NCBI RefSeq assembly: GCF_963576675.1
Contig: NC_088919.1
Coordinates: 44,538,501 to 44,602,500 of the forward strand
Direction of reading: 5' to 3'
DNA from: Euphorbia lathyris
Taxonomy: Eukaryota > Streptophyta > Magnoliopsida > Malpighiales > Euphorbiaceae
DNA length: 64,000 nt
The notes under the pieces were generated by a model that made no database searches, was not told the DNA's origin, and saw only the letters and a program-made list of their open reading frames with translations. This document shows positions 12,056 through 22,650 of the stretch, piece after piece. A program made the position numbers and the translations under genes. Each line of letters begins with the position of its first letter. Position 1 is the stretch's first letter.

Positions 12056-13337
12056 TGTTAGGCATGAAATTGACTAAGTTTAACAGCTAATTTATAAGGG
12101 AATTCGGGTATTTTTATATCATTTTGTAAGGATTAAAGGCTAATTAATGTCCTTGTGCAGATAAGCAAAGAAAAATGCTAAACTCGCTGGAAACAGCTTG
12201 TTTCGCTAATGCCAATGAGGAGTGGAGCCTTACTTGTTTCCAGCGGTTAAACGCTGGATTATCCAATGACGGACAGCGACAGATAGTTGGTGGCAGTGAA
12301 AGGAAAGCGGCAGGACAGCAGGTGAAAGTGTGTGGCGATGGGATTGCCTAAAGAAGTAAGATGATTTGAAGTCTCACCCCCTTGAGTGTTCAAGGGTTAA
12401 TCTAAAAGTTAATCATTTTAGTTTATTTTAATTGTAGTAAGTAGTTGACTTTGTTTGTAAAAGGGTACGAAAGTTGTACCGATTTTGAGTAGTCTCTGTC
12501 TTTTCCCTTTAAATAGGAAAAGCAGAGAAGGTTTAGGGATCAGAATTTTTTCTTAGTTTTAGTTTTTTTTTACAAGTAGAATAGAAGGAAGAAGAGAGCT
12601 CTCATGGAGTCTCAAGCTGTAACAAGAATCCTCTTCTGCTCACTGCTCGATATGAGTGAGTAGACATTTTGAACGGGCACGGCCTGGCAGGCCCGGTGAT
12701 GTAAGTTTTTCAACGTTTTTATGAATATTTAGTATTTTGCCAATGTTGTGGTCAATGAGGATTTAACTTTCTTGCTTAAGCATGTATGTATGTGTTAGAT
12801 GAATGTTAGGACACTGCTTTCATCTTCACCGATATCTCTATTGATCTCCCAACTTCGAAGCTGACAAGTTAGAAGGTTGTGTCGAGGGTTTTCTCATCTA
12901 GAAATGCAGTTTTGTTCTTAATGCTAGAAAGAACGTATCTTTAGGACGCTAAAGATGTTAGTAAATCTTAGGAGTTTGAGAACACACGACAGTTGACTCA
13001 AACTCACTTCAAAACTGATACTTTGGCTTCGTTGGCATTATCTTTTATTCATGGAATGTTGTAAGATGTAGCACACCGTGTTCGGTTATGTCGAGCCTGT
13101 TCTATTCCCTAAAATCTTTGAAAAGTAACCTTATTTCCTTGTTTTATCATTCTGCCTGAGTCATTAAACAACCAATATCAAACAATCAACCATAAAGGAA
13201 GACACTGTTGTAACACACACTGTTTAGCAACGATTTCCGATATTTATTTGAATCACAATCCCTGTGGAGACGATACTCACTTATCACTTTATTACTTGTA
13301 TCTAGTGCACTTGCTAGAGTCTCATTTGAGGACAACA
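12056..13337 (+). repeat. Element C 3' LTR
   Basis: Same length as the 5' LTR (1282 bp), with about 14 base differences and no length change, and followed directly by the target duplicate ATTTT. The differences are mostly transitions. Confidence 0.95.
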
Positions 13338-13342
13338 ATTTT

Positions 13343-15493
13343 TCAGTTTATGGAGATTCTTTCGATGCATGTTTACAGAACTTGGATAAAGTATTGTCTA
13401 GATGTGAGGAAACGAATTTAGTATTAAATTGGGAAAAATGTCATTTCATGGTAGATGAAGGAATTGTTTTAGGTCATAAGATATCTGAAAAAGGTTTAGA
13501 AGTGGACAGAGCAAAGACTTCAGTTATAGAAAAATTACCCCCACCAACCACTGTTAATGGAGTAAGATCATTTTTAGGTCATGCAAGTTTTTACAGAAGG
13601 TTTATAAAGAACTTTTCTGTAATCTCCAAACCACTTACTAATTTGCTTATGAAAGATTCAACTTTTGATTTTAATGAGGATTGTTTACGAGCTTTCAATA
13701 CTTTGAAAACGGCTTTAGTCAGTACACCTATAATATCGAAACCCGATTGGAATCTACCTTTCGAAATTATGTGTGATGCGAGTGACTTAGCTGTAGGATG
13801 TGTATTAGGTCAAAGGAAGGATAAGAAACTTCATGTTATATATTATGCGAGTCACACATTGTCCGGTGCACAGTTAAATTACACCGCAACTGAAAAAGAA
13901 ATGTTAGCAGTAGTTTTTGCATGTGATAAGTTTCGATCTTATTTGTTAGGATCTAAAGTCATCATCTATACAGATCATGCAGCTTTACGATATTTATTTG
14001 CTAAGAAAGATGCAAAACCGCGTCTTATTAGATGGGTTTTATTATTGCAAGAATTTGACATAGAGATTAAAGATAAAAAGGGAGTTGAAAACCTGGTCGC
14101 CGATCATCTATCAAGACTTGAGGATGAAAACGGTCCCATCGGTGAAACATTAGGCATTCGAGATGATTTCCCCGGTGAACATCTCATGCAAGTACAAAGT
14201 GTCATAGCTCCATGGTATGCGGATATAGCCAATTAATTAGCTGCACATGTTGTGCCGGATGGATTGAATCATCAGCAAAAGAAGAAATTCTTTTCAGAAG
14301 TTAAGAAATATTTTTGGGAAGATCCATTTCTGTTCAAAACATGCGGCGATGGAATACTTAGGAGATGTGTTAGTGAGTTTGAATATGACTCTATAATGTT
14401 GCAATGTCATGCTAGCGCTTACGGAGGTCATAATAGCGTAAGCAAAACAGCAGCTAGAATACTTGAATGCGGATTCTTTTGGCCTACTCTGTTTAAAGAT
14501 GTCCGTTCATTTATTGTCCGCTGTGATAAATGTCAAAGAACCGGGAATATAGGAAGGAAAGATGAGATGCCTCTTACGAACATATTGGAAGTTGAAATCT
14601 TCGACGTATGGGGGATCGATTTCATGGGTCCTTTCCCTACTTCTTTTGGCAAAAATTACATATTAGTAGCCGTAGATTATGTTTCAAAGTGGGTTGAAGC
14701 AATTGCAACCCCGACAAATGATTCTAAAGTAGTTGTTAAGTTTTTAAATGCAATATTCTGTCGATTTGGAGTTCCTAGAGTTATGGTAAGCGACGGTGGT
14801 ACTCATTTCGTAAATAGAAGTTTTGAGTCACTTATGAAAAAATACGGAGTACACCACCGTATCTCTACGCCGTACCATCCTCAAACGAATGGTCAAGCGG
14901 AAATTTCAAATAGAGAACTCAAATGGATACTTGAGAAAACAGTTTCGTCTTCTAGAAGAGACTGGGCACATAAACTTAACGATGCATTATGGGCATACCG
15001 TACTGCATTTAAAACACCTATCGGAATGACGCCTTATAGATTAGTCTATGGTAAAGCTTGTCATTTGCCGGTTGAGTTAGAACATAAAGCATATTGGGCT
15101 ATAAAAACCCTTAATTATGATTTGCAAAGTGCAGGAAAAAAGCGTTTGTTCGACTTAAACGAGTTGGATGAATTACGCTATTTGTCCTACGAAAATGCAA
15201 GAATTTATAAGGAAAAAGTTAAAAAGTGGCATGATGCCAAAATCAAAATTAAAAACTTTAATGTTGGGGATAAAGTCTTACTTTTTAATTCGAGATTAAA
15301 GTTATTTCCAGGTAAACTAAAATCTAGATGGATTGGACCATTTTTTGTTGTTAAAACATTTGATTACGGAACTTTGGAGCTAGAAAAGTCCAATGGCGAT
15401 CGATTTAAGGTTAATGGTAATCGTTGCAAGATTTATTTCGACGGAGCTCCAATTCAAGCAATTGAGTCCGTGGATAAATTCTATGAAAATTAA
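13343..15493 (+). pseudogene. Element A RT C-terminus, RNase H and integrase
   Basis: This resumes with [18 protein letters not shown], directly continuing the FMDD motif at 1680. RNase H shows [31 protein letters not shown] and [10 protein letters not shown]. An in-frame TAA at 14234-14236 interrupts the linker IAN-LAAH, where tyrosine is usual. The integrase follows complete: an HHCC zinc finger (CHASAYGGH, then CDKCQRTG), catalytic D in [10 protein letters not shown] in SDGGTHF, E in GQAEISNRE, and the C-terminal block [15 protein letters not shown]. The frame ends at 15493. With the protease frameshift and this stop, pol of A is dead even without the element C insertion. Confidence 0.9.
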
Positions 15494-15779
15494 TTCATTT
15501 AGTTTTCATGTTTTTAATTTATAGTTTTTCTTATTTTTATGTTCATAATTTTTATTCTTTTTCTTTTTAATTTATTTTAATTTATTTATTTTTATGTTTA
15601 TTTTTGGATAAATTCCAAAAAAACCCTTGTGGTTTGATGTTGTTCCAAAAAAACCCTTGTGGTTTGGTTTTACAAAAAAAAAAGGACTGTGGTTTCGCCG
15701 TTACCCGAAAAACGGAAATTGGCTTAACACCGTTAAAAATGCTGACGTGGCAAGGGGCAGAGTTGGAAATTCGATTTTT

Positions 15780-16110
15780 TTTTACTTTTTTTTAATTTTT
15801 TTTTCTTTTTTAATTTTTTTTTCCTTTTCCTTTTTCTTTTTCTTTTTCTTTTCCTTTCCCTTCTCCCTTCTTCTTCCTTCTCTCCTCCTTCTTCCTTCTC
15901 TTCTCCTCCTTCTTCTCTTCTTCTTCTTTTTTTTTTAAATTTCTGAAATTTTATTTTTTTTTAATTTTTCTTTTTCTTTTTCTTTCCCTTCTTCTTCCTT
16001 CTCTCTTCCTCCTTCTTCCTTCTCTCCTCCTCCTTCTTCCTTCTTCTTCCTTTTCTTCTTCCTCCTTCTTCTTCTTTTTTTCTATTCTTTTTTTTTAAAT
16101 TCCCTTACTC
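15780..16110 (+). repeat. Pyrimidine-rich microsatellite arm of the foldback element
   Basis: CTT, CTC and TTTTTC repeats make up nearly all of this stretch. It is the inverted counterpart of the purine arm at about 16895-17270. Together they could form a very long hairpin; triplex structure is also possible (inference). Confidence 0.85.
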
Positions 16111-16894
16111 GAAGAAATTTGGAATTTTCCCGAAATCTGGAATTTCCAGATTTCGGGAAAATTCCAGATTTCTTCGGAAATCTGAAAATTTTCCAGATTT
16201 CTGGAAAATTTCCAGAAATCTGGAAATTTTCCAGATTTCCTATTATTTTGGTTTTATTCCATAATTAGACTTCATTAAAAAGTTTTATTATAAAAAAAAA
16301 CTTAATTAAAAAGTGGAACATAATTATGAAAATTAAAGAGGATTATAAACCAAGTGACTTCATTACAAAATCTAACAGCCCAAAACCCATGCCATCATTA
16401 ACTTGCATTCTTTAGATCATTTGAGCTTTAACTACTTCATCCTTAAGCCTTACCCACTTAAAAAATAAAGATGATTTCTTTTTTTTTAGCTTTAACTTTT
16501 TTTCGTTGTTGTATTTCATTAAAATTTTCAAACATTTGATTTAAAATACAATAAGTATATATCCCAAAATGAGCATATATTCTTCACGATTTCTTTAAAT
16601 TATATGAACCATTTTTTTTCTGTAAATGTATCAAAGTAGTTGGTTAAAAGCTTATTACTACGTACATTATTGTCCAGTTTGGCATTGTACCGTGAGAAAT
16701 TGTTATGAGAAAAAACTGATAAATGTTATTAAATACATAATAAAAGTTTTAAAAGTATTCATAAAAAATTCTCTAAGACTAAATCTGGAAAATTTCCAGA
16801 TTTCCGTCAGAAATCTGGAATTTTCCAGATTTCATACATCGGAAATCTGGAAATTTTCGGAAATCTGGAAATTTCCGAAACTTAAAAAAAATAA

Positions 16895-17270
16895 AAAAAT
16901 AAAGGAAGAAGAAGAGGGATGAAGAAGAAGAAGAATGGAGGAGAGGAGAAGAAGAAGAAGAAGAAGAAGAAGAAGAAGAAGAAGAAGAAGGGAAGAAAGA
17001 GGAGGAGAAGAAGGAGGAGGAGGAGGAGGAGGAGGAGAAGAAGAAGAAGAAGAAGAAGGAAAAGGAAAAGAAAAAGAAAAAGAAAAATTAAAAAAAATTA
17101 AATTTCAGAAATTTAAAAGAAGAAGAAGAAGAAGAAGAAGAGAAGGAAGAAGGAGGAGGAGAAGGAAGAAGAAGGAGGAGGAGAGAAGGAAGAAGAAGGG
17201 AAAGAAAAAGAAAAAGAAAAAGGAAAAGAAAAAAAAAGAAAAAAGAAAAAAAAAATTAAAAAAAATAAAA
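16895..17270 (+). repeat. Purine-rich microsatellite arm of the foldback element
   Basis: GAA, GGA and AAAAAG repeats almost without pyrimidines. The predicted Lys/Arg/Glu/Gly-only proteins in these frames are not genes. Confidence 0.85.
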
Positions 17271-17443
17271 AAATTCGAATTTCCAACTCTGCCCCTTGCC
17301 ACGTCAGCATTTTTAACGGTGTTAAGCCAATTTCCGTTTTTCGGGTAACGGCGAAACCACAGTCCTTTTTTTTTGTAAAACCAAACCACAAGGGTTTTTT
17401 TGGAACAACATCAAACCACAGGGGTTTTTTTTGGAATTTACCC

Positions 17444-17907
17444 TTTATTTTTATTTTTTTACTTTGATTTATTTTTATTTTTTTTACTTTTGTGTACAAA
17501 TGAGTTTTGTCAATATTACAATTTTAATTTAAGTCATGTTTTGAAAATGATTTCATTAAGTGTTAAGTGTTATTGAGAAATTAAATATGAAGAAATCTTA
17601 GTTGAGATTTTCCATGTTCCAGGAATTGAAAATCTCAGTTGAGATTCCGAAAATCTCAGTTGAGATTTTCTGTCTTTTGCAATTGAAATAACTGTAAGGG
17701 ATTACAATCTTCTTTCTTTAAAATTTCTGTCAGTTGAATCAAAGAGGTATCACTTTGGCACCTTTTTCTTTTTGACAGACACAACCTTTCACTTATAGGT
17801 CTTATATATTCCTGTAGGATCAGACTTCTTCCATTTCATTTCATCTTTCTGAATTTCTTTCTCAAATTCTCAATCCTACAGACATCATTTTCTTCTCTCT
17901 CACAGAC
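17444..17907 (+). other. Leader upstream of accessory ORF A1, with three AATCTYAGTTGAGATT palindromes
   Basis: Near-palindromic 16-mers at 17594-17609, 17631-17646 and 17652-17667 share the core of the hairpins in the LTR. The last 100 bases are pyrimidine-rich and end TCTCTCACAG just before the ATG at 17908. That is a textbook-like 3' splice-site context, as expected if the ORF is translated from a spliced subgenomic RNA (inference). Confidence 0.6.
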
Positions 17908-18837
17908 ATGACTAAATCTTTGAAAAATGTTCGAAAACACACTTCTGCTCAAAGCGGGAAAGTTGATATCTCTGATCGTTATGGTGCATGGTTCCCAATT
18001 TATAACCATGACGAAGGGAAACGCTTTCTGCAATTTAGATATGCTCAATTCTTTGGCATAATGTATATGGACGAGTTTCTGAACGAGGAACTCAGGATAA
18101 GCGAAGACATTGATCGCTATCTTACTAATTTGGGATGGACCAAATTCGTTTCTATGAAATTTCCTATAATTGGAAATTGGGTTCTGGAATTTTTATCCAC
18201 TGTTCGATTCGTCAATAAGAGACGTGTTTGTCTCAGTTTTCATTGTGAGGGGCAGGTCTTCACTTTTGGATATCCAGAACTTCATAATTGGTTTGGATTT
18301 CCACCCCGAGACACAACTCAACACCATCCTGGAAGGGATATGACTTCTAGAGATATATGGAGGATGTTAACAGGATTTTGGCGATTCAATCCACATCTTG
18401 CCTTCAACAAATCCATCAATTCTAATTCCATGCTGTATCTACACAAATTCCTCTGTCATAGCCTTTTTGGTCGAGTAAATAGCAATATTGTGAAAGATAC
18501 TGATCTCTATGTGTTGGGCGACATTTTCCAAGGCAACTCAGTGAACTCCTCGAAGATTCTAATGGAGGGGTTAGTTGCTGCTTCCCGTTCGAAGAACCGG
18601 AAGATTGGGTTCGCCAACATCATTTGTGGAATCATTTTAGGAGCCAAGGGAACCATTTCTGTCCCTTGGACTGATACGGAACCATTCCCTATTCTAGACT
18701 ACGAGTTCTTGGAGAACGAGGGGCTTGTTAAACGAGTTTTTTGTTCTGGTCCAACATTCCTTTCTGCACCAGAGAGGCAAATCTTCATTCAAACGAAGAT
18801 TAACAGGGCCAATGCAAGTCGTTTGTCAACTACTTAG
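17908..18837 (+). CDS. Element A accessory ORF A1 (ATHILA ORF-1-like)
   Basis: An intact 309-residue frame with a clear ATG. The core contains YGAWFPIY, DIDRYLTNLGWTKFVSMKF, the aromatic block FGYPELHNWFGFP, a YLHKFLCHSLFGR segment and NIICGIILGAKG. The same landmarks, diverged, occur in the next ORF at 19576, and a more distant version in element C and in copia E. I recognise it as the plant retrotransposon protein type found in the envelope position of Athila elements; its biochemical role is not known. I see no signal peptide and no clear membrane span. It has stayed open although pol of the same element is broken. Expression from a spliced RNA is suggested by the acceptor-like sequence right before the ATG. 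Confidence 0.75.
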   Translation: MTKSLKNVRKHTSAQSGKVDISDRYGAWFPIYNHDEGKRFLQFRYAQFFGIMYMDEFLNEELRISEDIDRYLTNLGWTKFVSMKFPIIGNWVLEFLSTVRFVNKRRVCLSFHCEGQVFTFGYPELHNWFGFPPRDTTQHHPGRDMTSRDIWRMLTGFWRFNPHLAFNKSINSNSMLYLHKFLCHSLFGRVNSNIVKDTDLYVLGDIFQGNSVNSSKILMEGLVAASRSKNRKIGFANIICGIILGAKGTISVPWTDTEPFPILDYEFLENEGLVKRVFCSGPTFLSAPERQIFIQTKINRANASRLSTT

Positions 18838-19575
18838 GGATATAATTTGAGTTTCTGTTTTGTTTTATTATACATATGAGTGTTTATATTTTGTGTTTTT
18901 AGGAGTAAGATGTTTTTTATGTAATATATATTAAGGTATTGTTCATATTTTTGATTATAATAAATAAAAGTGCATTAATTCCTTAGTTTATTTCTTTTAT
19001 TTAAGGAACAACCCTTGGTTTTCCTTCAATTTAATGTTTCAGTTTTGTTTATCTCAGTTTCAGGGATTAATATTCACATTAATGTCACTTAATTATAAGA
19101 GGAATTGGTTTAGAAGTGTTAAAATCATCAAAAACAGTCCCAATTTTACCCAGAATTTCCAAAATCTCAGTTGAGATTCTGAATTCTCAGTTGAGACAGC
19201 AAGAGGACCACTTTCAGCAAAAATTTCGACCCCCTACATACTTGCTGTCGCGACTGAGATTTTGAAAATTCAGTCGCGACACGCGACTTCCAGTCACGGG
19301 ATTTGGGCGAAATTTTACCTCTTTTCCTATTCCTACTCTAATTACTTACCTATTCATCTATCTTAATCAATACCTATTACTTACACCTATTTAAATCACC
19401 TATTTTTACACCAATCAATCATCTTTTCTCTTCCCAATACCAAGATTCACTCATCTTCCCCATAAATCTTTACCCTATTCATCTTCTTCTTCCCTAAATC
19501 ACCACCATTATCTTTTACTCTTCCTTTCATCCTTTCATATTTTCTTCATCTCTTTCACCAAATTTCACAAACAAA
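18838..19575 (+). other. Spacer between accessory ORFs A1 and A2 with signature hairpins
   Basis: AT-rich and non-coding. It contains AATCTCAGTTGAGATT at 19163-19178 followed closely by a second partial copy, and the inverted pair GTCGCGACTGA/TCAGTCGCGAC at 19247-19280. The last 250 bases are a C/T-rich leader ahead of the ATG at 19576. Confidence 0.65.
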
Positions 19576-20844
19576 ATGCCTAGACAAAAGACCGTTGCTA
19601 ACAAAACTAAGGCCACCGAAGTCAATAGATTACGGGTTCAATATGGAGCACCGTTCGATATTGCGACGGAAGCCGAAGGACGCAAATATCGCCGATTTTC
19701 TAATAGCCAAATAGAGTTCGTCAACATGCTTTTTCTTGACACCGACACGGTAAACACACTTTCTTTTACCGAACGTATTGATGAATATCTTTCCGTTCTT
19801 GGTTGGAAACGATTTTCTAGTATGCGTTTTCCTAGTCTTAAATCGCATATTATTGAGTTTTTGGTTACTCTAACTTATGACAAGAAGAAAGGAGTTATCT
19901 CTTTTCGGAATGATGGAGTTCGTTATGACGTTGGGTATGCGGCCATGAACCGTTGGTTTGGACTTCCTACTCGGAATTTTTATTCCAAACCAAAGCCTTT
20001 TAATTCACACACGGTTTGGCAATCTTTAACCGGTTTAGATGTTTTTAATCCAAAGAATACATCTAGTAAGCTACTTAAGGATGATTGTATCTTCTTCTTT
20101 CACAAGTTTTTATCATTTTCCTTATTTGGTCGGGTTGAAAGTTCAAAAGTGCAAGTTCGTGATTTGTTTGTGTTGGATAGTATTTTTAAGGGTTTGACCA
20201 TAGATAGTATTGAGATGATATTTACTAATTTAGTTCAAGCTTCCAAGTCCCGCAATAAGCAAGTGCCTATGGGTAATTTAATTACCGGCATTGTTTTGGG
20301 TGCTCGGGGTGAATTAGTAGATTATCAAAATATGCCTCATGTTGGTTTACCTTCATTGGATCTCACGGCACTTCAAAGGGCCAATTTATTGAAGAAAATG
20401 GGACCGCCCGCCTTTATTTCTTATGAAGCTCGTACAAGACGTGTTTTTGCTACCATGGGTAGTGAAGCTTCGAGTTCTCAAGGTTTAGGTGCCCAAGATG
20501 ATGATGAGGAAGATGAGGAAGATGAAGAGGAATTTGATGAAGAGGAGGAGGAGGAGGAGCATGTTGATGTTAATACCAACGAGCAAGCTAATGTGGAACC
20601 GACTGTTGATGAACAAGTTGGATGGCAACGTGTTTTAACACAAATGAACGAGCATAACCGTCACATGAATTTGCGGTTAGATGAAGTCGTTTCCAACAAT
20701 ACCGACATGAGTTCGAGGATAAACACGGTGGATGCCAATATCACTACGTTGAGACGTGAGCACAAATCTACTCATCGCCGGTTGCTATCTTTCTTCCGAC
20801 GCGAAGGAGTTGAGACTACGCCTTCTCCACCACCTTCACCTTGA
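19576..20844 (+). CDS. Element A accessory ORF A2 (ATHILA ORF-1-like with acidic and coiled-coil tail)
   Basis: An intact 422-residue frame. The N-terminal 290 residues align along their length with ORF A1: YGAPFDIATEAEG, RIDEYLSVLGWKRFSSMRF, GYAAMNRWFGLP, FFHKFLSFSLFGR and NLITGIVLGARG. The C-terminal part is different: a run of Asp/Glu at about residues 305-330, then a heptad-like region with repeated leucines and asparagines (about 350-405) that could form a coiled coil. The two ORFs look like an old tandem duplication within the element followed by divergence. Function unknown. A role in binding RNA, capsid or chromatin is possible but not shown by the sequence. Confidence 0.75.
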   Translation: MPRQKTVANKTKATEVNRLRVQYGAPFDIATEAEGRKYRRFSNSQIEFVNMLFLDTDTVNTLSFTERIDEYLSVLGWKRFSSMRFPSLKSHIIEFLVTLTYDKKKGVISFRNDGVRYDVGYAAMNRWFGLPTRNFYSKPKPFNSHTVWQSLTGLDVFNPKNTSSKLLKDDCIFFFHKFLSFSLFGRVESSKVQVRDLFVLDSIFKGLTIDSIEMIFTNLVQASKSRNKQVPMGNLITGIVLGARGELVDYQNMPHVGLPSLDLTALQRANLLKKMGPPAFISYEARTRRVFATMGSEASSSQGLGAQDDDEEDEEDEEEFDEEEEEEEHVDVNTNEQANVEPTVDEQVGWQRVLTQMNEHNRHMNLRLDEVVSNNTDMSSRINTVDANITTLRREHKSTHRRLLSFFRREGVETTPSPPPSP

Positions 20845-21752
20845 TAGGTTTTATCCTTTCCATCTTTAACTCATTTTCGTTATTATTATTATATCTTGTT
20901 AAGTTTGGTACAATATTTTTAATTATGTTTGGTACAATTCTCTTTATTATTATGTTTGAATGTTATCGTACTATTATTTTCAATTCTAATTCGTATGGTT
21001 TATTTTGTACTATTTTTCGTGTTTTATCGCTTTTTGCACCAAGGACATGGTCCAAATTAAGTGTGGGAGGAGAGATATTTCATATTCATTTTTAATTTTA
21101 AGTACGAATGAATGCAACGAATGAGAATGAATGCTATTTATTTAAATATAAATGCATGTTGTTATTCAATTTTAAGTAAAGTATATAATGCAACATTTTT
21201 CAAAAACAATTGCAACATTTTTTTTATAAAGTGCAACACCTTTCAAAAATAATAGCTATTTTTCATAAACATATATTTTTGTTAAAGTATATATATTTCA
21301 TATGTTTCAAACAAGTCAACTTTCAAAATAATGTTAAGCATATTTTAAGGTTATCATTTTTTATAGAAATAATATTTCTATACGGGCCATATTTTACAAA
21401 TATTTTTACAAATCTCCGATACGATTTTATCAAAAACGTCTCGAGTAAATGTATATAAGTACAATTTCTTTAGTTTCAAATCTCTACTTTATATCATGAA
21501 TTCATGATAAATATAAATCTTATTTTCAATTTTCAATTAGGTTTATAGGCATACATCGAACTAACAACTTTAGCTTTTTAGCTCGGTATGATTTTTCGTC
21601 TTACATTAAAAACCAATTGAAGTTTTTAAGGAAACTTTAGCCATAATACATGTTGAATTTCAAGTCAATATAGGATGAATGTGCTATTTTTCTTTCCCAA
21701 TTTTATAACTCGTGTTAATTTAATCAAGTAGTCGTATTCTTAACTTTTGGCC

Positions 21753-22015
21753 ACGATTGAGACCAACCTTATCACAATCGAGGTATGAAAGGGAAGAACA
21801 TTAAGTACCGTTTACTTTTGGCCACGATTGCGACCACCCTTATCACGGTCGATGTATGAAAGGAACGTTAAAAAATTAAAGCAAAATTAAACGTGTTTAA
21901 AGTTTTAAGTAACGATTGCGTCCACCCATGGCATGGTCGGTACCTCTTAAACGAACACAAAAGCAAATTAATTCAAATAAAGTCACGGACGAGACCACCC
22001 TTATCACGGGCGTGA
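21753..22015 (+). repeat. Four degenerate hairpin repeats in the element A 3' region
   Basis: Units at 21753-21780, 21831-21851, 21912-21939 and 21982-22015 share CGATTG, then GACCACCCTTATCAC, then CGGTCG with variations. Stems pair as CGATTG with CAATCG in the first unit. In the second unit they pair as CGATTG with CGGTCG, which needs G-U pairs, so pairing holds better as RNA. The spacing is about 70-80 bases. Confidence 0.6.
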
Positions 22016-22356
22016 CTAAGCAAATATATTAAACCTAAGTCCTTAATAAATCTATATTTGTAATAGTTTAGGTTTGGGAAAGGAAATTTTGTGCTTAGAA
22101 ATGCCTTGAGACGAAAGATTCAAAAACATGCGTGCTTACACCGTCCCGAATACTTCAATATAAAAATTGAGATACAAGACGAATGATATATCTCTTTTAT
22201 ACTAGCTAGTTTGATGCTTTGCGTATAAATTTACCATGGAACCTTTTCTTTTTGGTTTAACTAATTCAAAAAGGAATATATGGATATATGTTCTATTTAT
22301 AAAGAGATTGATTAAAGAATAAATTCAGTGAAATTTTGCTCGGGACTAGCAAAAGC

Positions 22357-22371
22357 TTAAGTGTGGGAGTT
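22357..22371 (+). promoter_or_regulatory. Element A polypurine tract
   Basis: TTAAGTGTGGGAG followed by TT directly precedes the TGTT start of the 3' LTR. Confidence 0.75.
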
Positions 22372-22650
22372 TGTTAAGCCCAAAATATACCTAAAATATC
22401 ATATATAAATACGTTAAATTTATATTGAAATCGTGCTAATTATATTCATTTGGAATACTTTTACGTCTTTATTTACTTCTATGATGCAAGGTACTTAATT
22501 ATTTGGTTAAATCCAAATAGGAGCTAAAATGGAGCTAAAATGGAGCTAAAATGGAGGAAAAACCTAAAAAACGTACCAAGAATGCATATCAGTCAGAAGA
22601 ACGCTCAAGGAGGACGAGAAGCAGTCGAGAGACAGGGAGACAAGTCTCTA

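Larger units (their letters stand above)
1688..13337 (+). mobile_element. Element C: complete Athila-like Ty3/gypsy retrotransposon nested in A
   Basis: The element has two LTRs of 1282 bp each, with TGTT at the start and AACA at the end. The 5-bp target duplication ATTTT lies at 1683-1687 and 13338-13342. A primer-binding site follows the 5' LTR and a G-rich polypurine tract precedes the 3' LTR. The order inside is gag, protease, RT, RNase H, integrase, then an accessory ORF and about 1.6 kb of non-coding 3' sequence. The two LTRs differ at roughly 14 positions by eye (about 1.1 percent), so the insertion is recent. The coding region already has at least two in-frame stops and one frameshift, so this copy is probably non-autonomous. 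Confidence 0.95.
15606..17443. mobile_element. Mutator-like foldback element with GAA/TTC-rich arms
   Basis: The left end GGATAAATTCC and the right end GGAATTTACCC are inverted copies, and the similarity runs inward for about 170 bases with few mismatches. Beyond that, both sides carry matching pyrimidine (left) and purine (right) microsatellite arms, and then small hairpins built on AATCTGGAAA and TTTCCAGATT. The 9-bp direct repeat TTTATTTTT flanks it exactly (15597-15605 and 17444-17452), the duplication length of Mutator elements, although this word is low-complexity. The core (about 16250-16780) is AT-rich without a gene. Long ORFs here are artefacts of the microsatellite. It lies between pol and the accessory ORFs of A. 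Confidence 0.82.
20845..22371 (+). other. Element A 3' non-coding region
   Basis: About 1.5 kb of AT-rich sequence without a credible gene. It contains a first polypurine-like word at 21057-21069, four related hairpin units at 21753-22015, and the polypurine tract proper at 22357-22371. Confidence 0.7.

Noticed and set aside
16919..17348. Overlapping ORFs of almost pure Lys/Arg/Glu/Gly or Phe/Ser/Leu
   Set aside because: They are translations of GAA/GGA and CTT microsatellites inside a foldback element and have no protein-like composition.
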